A stretch of DNA of 41,711 nt from Acidobacteriota bacterium. GTDB lineage: Bacteria; Acidobacteriota; Terriglobia; Acidiferrales; UBA7541. Under the pieces are notes generated by a model that searched no databases, had not been told where the DNA came from, and worked only from the letters and a program-made list of their open reading frames with translations. The position numbers and the translations under genes are program-made. This document shows, in pieces, positions 33,552 to 40,926 of this stretch (position 1 is its first letter; each line of letters begins with the position of its first letter). The DNA lies in contig JAGWOX010000005.1 of the NCBI GenBank assembly GCA_028877145.1, forward strand, positions 1-41,711. Direction: 5' to 3'.

Positions 33552-35411
33552 TCAGTCGAGGAGTTCGAGGACTTCTTCGTAGCGTTTGAAGGGCGGGATC
33601 AGGTAGGCGCCGGCGAAATCTTTTCTGGCCCATTCCAGGGCGCGGCGGGCTATGGCGAAGCCGGCATCGCGAGCGCCGTTTCCCGCGGCTTCGAGTTCCT
33701 TCAAGACTGCATCGGGGATCACGATTCCGGGGACTTCGTTATTCAGGCGGACGGCCTGGCGGTGGCTGGCTAGGGGCCAGATGCCCACGATCACGGGCAC
33801 GGGCGGCGGGCCGCCGAAGCGGTCGAGGAAGCTGTGCCACTGATCGGCTTCGAAGAGCGGCTGCGTCATGGCGAAATGGGCACCGGCTTCGATCTTGGCA
33901 CGGAAGCGGCGGATTTCTTCGTCCAAATCATCCGAAACGGGATTCAGCGCCACGCCGATGGTGAAATTCGTGCGGCCGCCGAGTTCCTTGCCAGCCCAGT
34001 CGGTGCCTTGATTGAGGCGCGAGAGAACCTGCACCAAGCCGATGGAATCGATTTCGTAGACGCCGCTCGTTTCCGGATGGTCGCCGAGCGATGGCGGATC
34101 GCCGGTGATGGCTAGGATGTTGCGGACGCCGGAGACGGTCCAGGCGCCGAGCAGGGCGGCCTGGAGGCCGATGATGTTCATGTCGCGCGTGGTGAGGTGG
34201 GGAATCGTCTCGACGCCGCGGGCTTCGAGCGCGCCGGCGACGAGCAACGCGTCCATGCCGACGCGGGCGAGCGTGCCGCTGTTGATGTCGATGGCGTCGA
34301 CCTTGCCATTTTCGACGAGGCGGCCGATCTGCTCGAAGATGCGATCGAGCGAGGTGCCCTTGGGCGGATCGATTTCGACCGAGGTGGCGAAGCGGCCTTC
34401 GCGCAAGCTGCGCCAGAGGCGGCTTTCCGGTTCGCGGGCCAGGGCGGGCGCCACGCGGGCGGCGGTGTTGCTTTCCGTCCGCGCCGAGAGCGATTCCTCG
34501 ACGGCAACACGGACGGCGGGGTGGGCGTCGAGTTCGCGAATCGCCTGGGCCATGGCCTGCACATGCTCAGGCGTGGTGCCGCAGCAGCCGCCGAGAATGC
34601 GAACGCCTAAAGCGGCGGCCTGGCGGGCGAACTGCGCGAAATATTCGGGCGAGGATTTCGGATAGACGACGCGATCGCCAACGCGTTTGGGGAAGCCGGC
34701 GTTGGGCATGACGGAGATGGGCAATCCGTTCGCGGCGGCGGCGAGATCGCGCGCGATCGGGAGAATGCTCTGCGGGCCGATGGTGCAGTTGGCGCCGATG
34801 GCCTGCACGTCGAGCGCGGCCAGACGCTTCGCGGCTTCGTCCGGATGCGCGCCGTCGAAAGCCGTTCCTTCCTCGGAGTAGGTGAGCTGGGCGATGACCG
34901 GCAAGCGGCTGAAGGAACGGATGGCCGCGACGGCGGCGATGAGGTCTTCCATGTCGGAAAAAGTTTCGAGCAGAAAAAGGTCGACGCCGCGTTCCTCGAG
35001 GGCAGCGGCCTGTTCGCGGAACACCTCGAACACTTCGGACTGTTCCAGCCGGCGCACCTGGCGCGCGGCGCCGAGCGGGCCGATCGAGCCGGCGATCAGA
35101 ACGTCGCCGGAGGCGGCTTCGCGCGCCTCGCGGGCGATCTTAACGGCGCGATGGTTGAATTCGACGACGCGATCGGCGAGGCCGAGCGGGGCGAGCTTCA
35201 GGCGATTGGCGCCGAAGCTGTTGGTTTCGATCAGGCGGGCGCCGGCGTCGAGATAGGATTTATGGACACGGAATACCGCCTCGGCTTCGGTCGCGTTCAC
35301 TTCCTCGAAGCAGCGCTGTGGGCCAACCAACTCGTAGAGCATGGAGCCCATGGCGCCGTCGGCGAGCAGGAGGCCGGAGGCGAGGCGTCGCTGGAAATCT
35401 TCGATTTTCAT
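33552..35411 (-). CDS. Bifunctional homocysteine S-methyltransferase / methylene-THF reductase
   Basis: A 619-residue fusion, like B. subtilis YitJ. The N-terminal half (about 1-300) is a homocysteine methyltransferase of the betaine/S-methylmethionine type: LLLADGAMGSMLYELVG, ETNSFGANRLKL, and zinc-binding Cys in GANCTIGPQS (about 207) and GGCCGTTPEH (about 274-275). The C-terminal half (about 330-619) is a MetF-type barrel: FATSVEIDPPKG, HLTTRDMNIIG, ITGDPPSLGDHP and FAMTQPLFEAD. It would make methyl-THF and pass methyl groups to homocysteine in methionine synthesis. The ATG at 35411 (MKIEDFQRRL) gives the family length; the frame runs on to 35564 without support. It is divergent from the S41 peptidase gene. 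Confidence 0.93.
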   Translation of the reverse strand: MKIEDFQRRLASGLLLADGAMGSMLYELVGPQRCFEEVNATEAEAVFRVHKSYLDAGARLIETNSFGANRLKLAPLGLADRVVEFNHRAVKIAREAREAASGDVLIAGSIGPLGAARQVRRLEQSEVFEVFREQAAALEERGVDLFLLETFSDMEDLIAAVAAIRSFSRLPVIAQLTYSEEGTAFDGAHPDEAAKRLAALDVQAIGANCTIGPQSILPIARDLAAAANGLPISVMPNAGFPKRVGDRVVYPKSSPEYFAQFARQAAALGVRILGGCCGTTPEHVQAMAQAIRELDAHPAVRVAVEESLSARTESNTAARVAPALAREPESRLWRSLREGRFATSVEIDPPKGTSLDRIFEQIGRLVENGKVDAIDINSGTLARVGMDALLVAGALEARGVETIPHLTTRDMNIIGLQAALLGAWTVSGVRNILAITGDPPSLGDHPETSGVYEIDSIGLVQVLSRLNQGTDWAGKELGGRTNFTIGVALNPVSDDLDEEIRRFRAKIEAGAHFAMTQPLFEADQWHSFLDRFGGPPPVPVIVGIWPLASHRQAVRLNNEVPGIVIPDAVLKELEAAGNGARDAGFAIARRALEWARKDFAGAYLIPPFKRYEEVLELLD

Positions 35412-35584
35412 GGCACGGTTCGAGTGTTGAAACGGGCAGTATAACATTGGCGCCCGCCCGCGTTGCGTGAAGGGGACGTGTTCGTTTCGAGCAAGCCTAT
35501 TGGCCGGGAAGGGGTTAGCATCCCGGCGGGATGGCGCGGCATCCAATTTGCCGACGAAGCTCAACTGGCCGAGTGAGGTGTCAA

Positions 35585-36778
35585 ATGCGTCTTTCCCTTT
35601 TGCTGCTGCTCGCGACGCTCTTTTCCACCCCGCCGCATCCGGCCATCGCTCTGATGGAAACGAATCCCGCCAGTACGGTTCGCAACGCGGTTTCCATCAT
35701 CGACCAGAAATACCTTCACGCGGCGTCGAATCCCGCCTGGAAGCAGGCGAAACAGGCGCTGCTTACAGGCCGCTACCAGAACACGACGGATGCGTACCGG
35801 GCGCTCGGCGAACAACTGGAGCGGGTGCACGATCCGGGGCTGTACCTGGTGAACAGCGAGGAATTCCGCGCCCGCGAGGACGAACTCGAGGCCAAGCACG
35901 TCGGCACGGGCCTGGCGTCATTCGCGATCGACCGCGATCCTTCGACGGGCTATGCGCTTGTGGTGACGGCTCTCGACGATTCGCCGGCGGCGCGAGCGGG
36001 AATACGGCCGCGCGACGTGATCGTCTCGATCGACGGCGTATCCACGCGCGCGATGAGCCACGGACAGATTCTCGACGCCTTCGGCGTGCAGGCGGCGAAG
36101 GTGAAACTCGAGATCCAACGCGGCCGGCGGACGCAGCGCGTGGTGCTCGATCCCTCGCCGCAACCGCTTGACGCGGTGCAATCCTACCGCCGGAAGATCC
36201 ACGACAAGATGATCGGCTACATCCGGGTGCTCTTGTTCACGCCGGATGCGGGACTAGAAGTGCAGAGCGCGGTGGTCGAGCTGGAGCGCAAGGGCGTCGA
36301 CGGTTACGTGCTGGACCTCAGGAACAATCCGGGCGGATCGCTTTCGTCGGCGGAAAGCGCGGCGCGGGCGTTCACGGCCGGCGTGCTAGGGACCGAGGTG
36401 ACGGGGAACGGGCGGCCGGAACGGCTGCTGACGCGCGGCGCGCCGCTCACCGGCAAGCCGGTGATCGTACTCATCAATGGCGGCACGGCGAGCGCCGCGG
36501 AACTGCTGGCCGGCGCGCTGCGCGATCTACACCGGGCGGTGCTGGTCGGTTCGCCGTCGTTCGGGCGCGGGCGCACGCAAGCCTACATTCCGCTTTCGGA
36601 CGGATACGGCGTGTTCGTTCCGAATGGAGAACTCCTTACGCCCAATGGCCGAGCGCTGAAGCCAGACGGCATCCTGCCCGATTTGAAAGTGGCGGGAGAT
36701 TTCCTGCCGGCAAAGCGCATCGCCACGAGCCACGACGCGCAATTCCAGCGAGCCATCGCCCTTCTGCAACATTCCTGA
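35585..36778 (+). CDS. Exported S41 peptidase-like protein with Arg at the Lys site
   Basis: A 397-residue C-terminal-processing-peptidase relative. It begins with a signal peptide (RLSLLLLLATLFS), has a PDZ domain (about 107-190: GTGLASFAIDRD, SPAARAGIRPRDVIVSIDG), and the tail-specific protease core: YVLDLRNNPGGSLSSAESAA (241-260) and INGGTASAAELLAGAL with nucleophile Ser303. The general-base Lys normally found in SFGKGxVQ is Arg328 (SFGRGRTQ; codon CGC). Lys is required in characterised CtpA enzymes, so activity is doubtful unless Arg or another residue substitutes. Periplasmic. ATG 35585 begins the signal peptide; ribosome site GTGAGG ten bases upstream is moderate. Probably monocistronic. 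Confidence 0.9.
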   Translation: MRLSLLLLLATLFSTPPHPAIALMETNPASTVRNAVSIIDQKYLHAASNPAWKQAKQALLTGRYQNTTDAYRALGEQLERVHDPGLYLVNSEEFRAREDELEAKHVGTGLASFAIDRDPSTGYALVVTALDDSPAARAGIRPRDVIVSIDGVSTRAMSHGQILDAFGVQAAKVKLEIQRGRRTQRVVLDPSPQPLDAVQSYRRKIHDKMIGYIRVLLFTPDAGLEVQSAVVELERKGVDGYVLDLRNNPGGSLSSAESAARAFTAGVLGTEVTGNGRPERLLTRGAPLTGKPVIVLINGGTASAAELLAGALRDLHRAVLVGSPSFGRGRTQAYIPLSDGYGVFVPNGELLTPNGRALKPDGILPDLKVAGDFLPAKRIATSHDAQFQRAIALLQHS

Positions 36779-37003
36779 GCGGGCGCGAACAGACGAGGAC
36801 GAAAGTGTCCTTTCGAACTCGGGTGCCTCGCGAACCCGTGCCGCCCCGGAGCCGTGAACGCCCGGCGCGGCGATTGGCCCTTAACCTTCTGAGCGCCACG
36901 GCTTCAACGGACAGGATAGTTGAGGAGCAACCGGGTATGCTTCGGGGTAGGATGGAACGCGTGGTGGGAGGGCCACCACGGGGTCAAGGTTCCGGAGGAA
37001 GCG

Positions 37004-37789
37004 ATGGCGGGCGAATCGCCCGAGAGCGGGAAAAAGTGGGATGCCGCGCTCTACGACGCAAAACATTCGTTCGTGTGGGAGCGCGGCGCCGATCTTCTGG
37101 AACTGCTTGCGCCGCAGGAGGGCGAGCGGATTCTCGATCTCGGCTGCGGCACCGGGCATCTGACGGCCAAAATCGCCGAGTCGGGCGCGCACGTGGTGGG
37201 GGTGGACAGTTCGCCGGAAATGATCGCCGAGGCGAAGCGCAACTACCCCGAACTGGAATTCATCGTTGCGGACGCGCGCGAATTCCGGTTCGAAAAGCCG
37301 TTCGACGCGGTGTTTTCGAACGCGATGCTGCACTGGATTCTGGAGCCGGAACGCGTGGTGCAGTCCGTGAGCGAAGCGCTCGTAAGCGGCGGGCGGTTTG
37401 TGGCGGAGATGGGCGGGCAGGGGAACGTGGAGCGGCTGGTGAGCGGGCTGCGACGCGCGCGGACGGCAATCGGTGTCCCGGTCGAGGCGGAATACAATCC
37501 CTGGTACTTTCCGACGATCGGTGAATACGCCTCGCTGCTCGAAACGCAAGGCCTCGAGGTGACGTTTGCCTTGTTGTTCGAGCGGCCGACGCCGCTCGAG
37601 GACGACGAGGCTGGGCTGCGGAACTGGATCCGGATGTTCGGAGCTTCGTTTCTGGCGGGGATATCACCGGATAAGCAGGAAGAGCTGATCTTCATTGCCG
37701 AGCAGCAATTGCGCAAAGAGCTGTTCCGCGAAGGGAAATGGCACGCGGATTACCGGCGGCTGCGAATCGTGGCTCGGCGAACCGATTGA
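37004..37789 (+). CDS. Trans-aconitate-2-methyltransferase-like enzyme
   Basis: A 261-residue class I SAM methyltransferase. It has motif I ILDLGCGTGHLTAKI, VVGVDSSPEMI after strand 2, VADAREFRFEKPFDAVFSNA and the W of LHWILEPERVV that is typical of Tam-like and MenG-like enzymes. The C-terminal helical lid (WYFPTIGEYASLLETQGLEV) is also of this type. Substrate is likely a small carboxylic acid or lipid-quinone intermediate but is not determined. The ATG at 37004 is preferred over 36920 because GGAGGAA lies five bases upstream. Confidence 0.9.
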   Translation: MAGESPESGKKWDAALYDAKHSFVWERGADLLELLAPQEGERILDLGCGTGHLTAKIAESGAHVVGVDSSPEMIAEAKRNYPELEFIVADAREFRFEKPFDAVFSNAMLHWILEPERVVQSVSEALVSGGRFVAEMGGQGNVERLVSGLRRARTAIGVPVEAEYNPWYFPTIGEYASLLETQGLEVTFALLFERPTPLEDDEAGLRNWIRMFGASFLAGISPDKQEELIFIAEQQLRKELFREGKWHADYRRLRIVARRTD

Positions 37790-37832
37790 CCGGAGCAAAG
37801 TTTCAGCGGTTACCCCCCACGAAAAGATGGCG

Positions 37833-37846
37833 GGCGGACGTCCGCC
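37833..37846. repeat. 14-bp perfect palindrome
   Basis: GGCGGACGTCCGCC, 44 bases past the stop of the trans-aconitate-methyltransferase-like gene. REP-like in size and composition; followed by AGCACTC rather than CTAC. Confidence 0.55.
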
Positions 37847-38059
37847 AGCACTCTTGCGTTTGTCGTCTGGAAAATCTGGCGAAGGCCTTCGTCCCTGCTG
37901 CCGCCTCGCTCTCCCGACCTGGCGGGCTAACGAAGTAACGCGCGGTACTCCCCATTTAGCCCGAATATCTCACAAGGAATTGGGTCCAAGCGCAGAAGAG
38001 TTTGTGTGGCGGCGGGCACAGCGCGCGATATGCCTGCCTGTCCCTTTGCGCGACAATGT

Positions 38060-38077
38060 GCCGCCTTGAAAGGCGGC
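38060..38077. repeat. REP-like hairpin followed by GCTACAC
   Basis: An 8-bp stem GCCGCCTT/AAGGCGGC with a two-base loop, then GCTACAC. The GCTACA tail is shared with the element at 31402-31436 and the CTAC ending with those at 15925 and 31515. Confidence 0.6.
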
Positions 38078-38128
38078 GCTACACAAGCTCCGAGCGGAGG
38101 CAGAATGAGCCGAATCGCTCGTGGGCAG

Positions 38129-38674
38129 TTAGTTCTCGAGATGGTTGACGGTTTCCTCAGCGATGATGGTCGCGTTGATCCTCATGCCCCTGCGCAAGTC
38201 GAAAACGCCTAGATTGGCGCCATCGACCCTGATCCTGGCCCAACCGGGGATTCTGTATTTCTTCAGCTGGCCATTGGCCTCGGAAAAGATCACTTGTTCC
38301 CCGTTGGTGTGCCAGACGGTGGCGTTCTCGATGTGAACCGTGTTCACCGTTGTTGGCTGGGAGACGGTCGTGACGGTTTCCGCGACCACCATTTCCGGCT
38401 TGAGTTCGTGGACCGAGAGCAGGTTTCCGTTCATGTGGAAGCGAAAGCTTTCGGGAATTTCCAGCGCCTGCAGGGTTCCGCTGGACCGGCGGACGACGAG
38501 GTGATTGCTCTCAACGAGGACGACCAGGCCGTGCGCCATATGGATCTGAGCCTGGTACGTGTGGCGCGAATCCTTCGCCTTTGCCACCTCCGCATTGGCG
38601 GGGATGAGGCAGACTGCGACGGCCGAAACCGCTAAAGCGAAGAGGCGAGGCCAACACACGCAGTTACGATTCAT
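38129..38674 (-). CDS. Secreted paralogue of the LPKTA surface protein, no anchor
   Basis: A 181-residue protein with a signal peptide (RLFALAVSAVAVCLIPANA, cleavage near NAE). The mature part aligns along its length with the protein at 39115-39903: both have NHLVVRRS, FRFHM, LSVHEL, TVW, YRIP and VFDLRR blocks in the same order. It lacks the Pro/Glu/Gln-rich stalk, the LPxTA motif and the C-terminal membrane helix, so it should be released or held by partners. GGAGGAAAC lies just before the ATG at 38674, a strong ribosome site. It has its own 440-base upstream region. Function unknown; duplicates probably arose by tandem duplication. Confidence 0.82.
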   Translation of the reverse strand: MNRNCVCWPRLFALAVSAVAVCLIPANAEVAKAKDSRHTYQAQIHMAHGLVVLVESNHLVVRRSSGTLQALEIPESFRFHMNGNLLSVHELKPEMVVAETVTTVSQPTTVNTVHIENATVWHTNGEQVIFSEANGQLKKYRIPGWARIRVDGANLGVFDLRRGMRINATIIAEETVNHLEN

Positions 38675-39114
38675 CTCGTTTCCTCCATAAAGGGCATTGC
38701 GTTGCGATGGAACGGTTGCCGAACGCGACTTCGAGATACGTCATCACGCGGCGTTTCGACGAGGTAGCTTATCGGCGAGAGCAATGCTTTCTTCCCAAAC
38801 GATGACAAGCAGAACGCAGGCTCTTGTTTGAGGGAGGGTAAAAACGCCGGAGGAGACCGTCGGGCGGTTCGACTTCCTGCTCTTTGAGACCGCCTAGCAT
38901 ACCAGAGCCGGGGCCGGGGTCATAATGATTGCAAGACTCATGTCGGGGATGAAGGGGAGAATTTCGAATTGGCGGATAGATTGGCAGGCCCGACGCCTGA
39001 TGTGACACGTGGAAGAAGGCCCGCGTTCGGCCGAGGCCAGGGAGCATACGGCAGCGGGTTCGAAGGATCGCCGGAGGGGGAGGTGTCCTCCGAACCCGGT
39101 GCCGGTTAATCCGC
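38675..39114. other. 440-base gap between the two paralogues
   Basis: No gene seen. It must hold the promoter of the 38129-38674 gene. A folded element at 39056-39097, with GGGTTC pairing GAACCC and GGAGG pairing CCTCC around a bulge, lies 18 bases past the stop of the LPKTA gene on the minus strand and may be its terminator, although no T-run follows. Confidence 0.45.
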
Positions 39115-39903
39115 TCAGAAGAATTTCCTGAGCATTCTCAATCCGAGCGACGCGGCCAGGGAGAAGAATCCCAGAAGCCCGATCCAGGGCAGGGGGCTCG
39201 CGGTCTTGGGAAGCTCCCTAGCGGCGGGTTGTGTGGCGGGAGCTTCTTCAACTGGCTGAGCCTGCTCTGCTGGCTGCTCGACCGGCGTCTGTTCGGCTAC
39301 CTTCGGCCTGGTGGGCTGGACGGGGTGCCTTACGGTCGCCCTGGTTTCGTGCTCGACCATCCGGACTGGCTCTTCCGTGATGATCGTCGCAGTCACCACC
39401 ATGTCCCTGCGCAGGTCAAAAACCGACTGTTCAGTGCCGCCGACATCGACTTTGGCCCAGCTGGGGATTCTGTATTCATTCAGTTTGTTGTTCTTGTCCC
39501 GAATGACGACGTTCTCCCCGTGTGTGCGCCACACGGTTCCGTGGTCGATCACCACTGTTTTCACGATGATTGGCTTGGTGGTGCTCGTGACGGTTTCGGT
39601 GACGATCATCCCGGGTTGGAGCTCGTGAACCGAGAGAGCTCTTCCGTCCATGTGGAAGCGGAAGTCTTCGGGGATGACGAGCGCTTCTTCGACTCCGTTG
39701 GATCTGCGGACGACCAAGTGGTTGCCTTCGACGGCGAGGACGGTGCTATGGTGCATGGTGACATGGACCTCGTGCGGTCCGGCGGGGATGTGTTCAACGG
39801 TTTTCTTCTGCTGCGCCTGGGCGTTGCCGGCGAAAAGGCACGCGGCGGCGGCGAACGCCAGGAACCCGAGGAACCGACTCCAATGCTTGTAGGTTCGATT
39901 CAT
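39115..39903 (-). CDS. LPKTA-anchored surface protein, sortase substrate
   Basis: A 262-residue protein with signal peptide (1-30, ending GNAQA), a beta-rich domain (about 45-180) paralogous to the protein at 38129-38674, a Pro/Glu/Gln stalk (about 190-228) and a sorting signal: LPKTA at 231-235, hydrophobic helix about 239-256, and a basic tail RMLRKFF. This is the standard cell-wall sorting signal with Ala in place of Gly. It starts at ATG 39903, overlapping the sortase gene by four bases, so enzyme and substrate are translated together. Sortase would cut between Thr and Ala and join the protein to an acceptor, unknown in a diderm. What the exported domain binds is unknown. Confidence 0.87.
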   Translation of the reverse strand: MNRTYKHWSRFLGFLAFAAAACLFAGNAQAQQKKTVEHIPAGPHEVHVTMHHSTVLAVEGNHLVVRRSNGVEEALVIPEDFRFHMDGRALSVHELQPGMIVTETVTSTTKPIIVKTVVIDHGTVWRTHGENVVIRDKNNKLNEYRIPSWAKVDVGGTEQSVFDLRRDMVVTATIITEEPVRMVEHETRATVRHPVQPTRPKVAEQTPVEQPAEQAQPVEEAPATQPAARELPKTASPLPWIGLLGFFSLAASLGLRMLRKFF

Positions 39904-40643
39904 TTTCGTACTTCTCCTTGAACAGCGCCCGAGTTCAAAAGGTCGGATCGCTGGTTGTGTTTTCGCGCCTCGTTATCAAGCGAGGCTTCGACGACATATC
40001 GTTTCGGCGCGCTGCCGATGTAGTAGAACGGATAACAAGTGACCAGGGTGAGGGCCGGGGCGCCGCGCGGGGCGAGCACGGAGACGTCTTTCGGACTGAC
40101 GATCTCGATCTTGTCGATGATGTAGCGCAGAGTCCCTTCGCGCCGTTCGAGCACGATCACGTCACCGCGAGACACGTTCCGCAGACCGCGGAAGAATCCA
40201 TCGCGATGGCCGGCGATGCCGACATTTCCAGGAGAGCCGGGAGCCGCCGTGCCGGCGATGCGGCCTACGCCACGGTTCAGGATCAACTCGCCGGTGCCCT
40301 CAAAGACAGGAACGGCCAGATGGATCTTCGGAATTTTCAGCACGGCGATCGGAGGGGGGAACTCGCGGGCGAGACTCTCGCTATAGGCGCGAAGGCGCCC
40401 GGGCGACCAAAGCGAGAGATCGGCTTTGGCGGTGGAAGGAACGGCGAGTGCGGCATGGCCCGGCGAGGACTTCGGCTGCTGCCACGGTGCGGCTGGCGGC
40501 TTCGCGGTTGCGGTTTCGATTTGCTCGATTGCGGCTCGGGAGCCGAGGTAGCCTGCCACGCGCGCGGTAACGTAGAAAGCGGTGAGTCCAATCCCCGCTG
40601 TCAGCGTGGCGATTTCCAGAAGGCGCAGAATTTTCGAGCGCAC
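39900..40643 (-). CDS. Sortase, class D-type cysteine transpeptidase
   Basis: A 247-residue membrane transpeptidase. One N-terminal membrane helix (about 11-31), a low-complexity linker, then the sortase barrel from about 97: VLKIPKIHLAVPV, NVGIAGHRDGFF with catalytic His146, TLVTCYPF with Cys203, and GSAPKRYVV with Arg215. The TLVTCYPF/IGSAPKRY context fits class D and the sortases of Gram-negative bacteria. GTG start at 40643 with AAGGGG about ten bases upstream. Its stop overlaps the start of the LPKTA substrate (ATGA), a one-enzyme one-substrate operon. The periplasmic side is expected for the catalytic domain. Confidence 0.92.
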   Translation of the reverse strand: MRSKILRLLEIATLTAGIGLTAFYVTARVAGYLGSRAAIEQIETATAKPPAAPWQQPKSSPGHAALAVPSTAKADLSLWSPGRLRAYSESLAREFPPPIAVLKIPKIHLAVPVFEGTGELILNRGVGRIAGTAAPGSPGNVGIAGHRDGFFRGLRNVSRGDVIVLERREGTLRYIIDKIEIVSPKDVSVLAPRGAPALTLVTCYPFYYIGSAPKRYVVEASLDNEARKHNQRSDLLNSGAVQGEVRK

Positions 40644-40926
40644 CGGCTTTGCCCCTTGAACGATTGCGGACAGGATCTATTGGGGGCCGAGTATTGGGGG
40701 CACACGCCCATTGGGCGTTTGGTTGCGGTGCGCCTCTTTGAGTACTTGCCAACCATGTAGCACGCAGGAAGCCAAACCAACGGCCAGGCGTTGCTTCTAA
40801 CTTCTTTGCGATCAGTGTAAAACGGCGGATGGTGTCTGGGATCTTGCGGATTTGCGCGTGGGCATGGGGTATTTCACGCGTGGAGTTGGGTACGCGAACC
40901 TGGAGGAAGGCCCGGGGCTTGAGAGG

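Larger units (their letters stand above)
37790..38128. other. Gene-free gap carrying two palindromes
   Basis: No gene is supported in these 339 bases, which lie between convergent genes. A perfect 14-bp palindrome GGCGGAC/GTCCGCC at 37833-37846 and a hairpin GCCGCCTT-GA-AAGGCGGC at 38060-38077 are present. No other structure was recognised. Confidence 0.5.

Noticed and set aside
39056-39097. A tRNA-like GGGTTCGAA near the end of the gap
   Set aside because: No acceptor stem, anticodon arm or D-arm can be built around it; it fits a simple hairpin better.
40670-40710. Short direct repeat TATTGGGGGC
   Set aside because: Only two 10-base copies in a GC-rich gap, with no further repeats; not enough to call a repeat array or origin.
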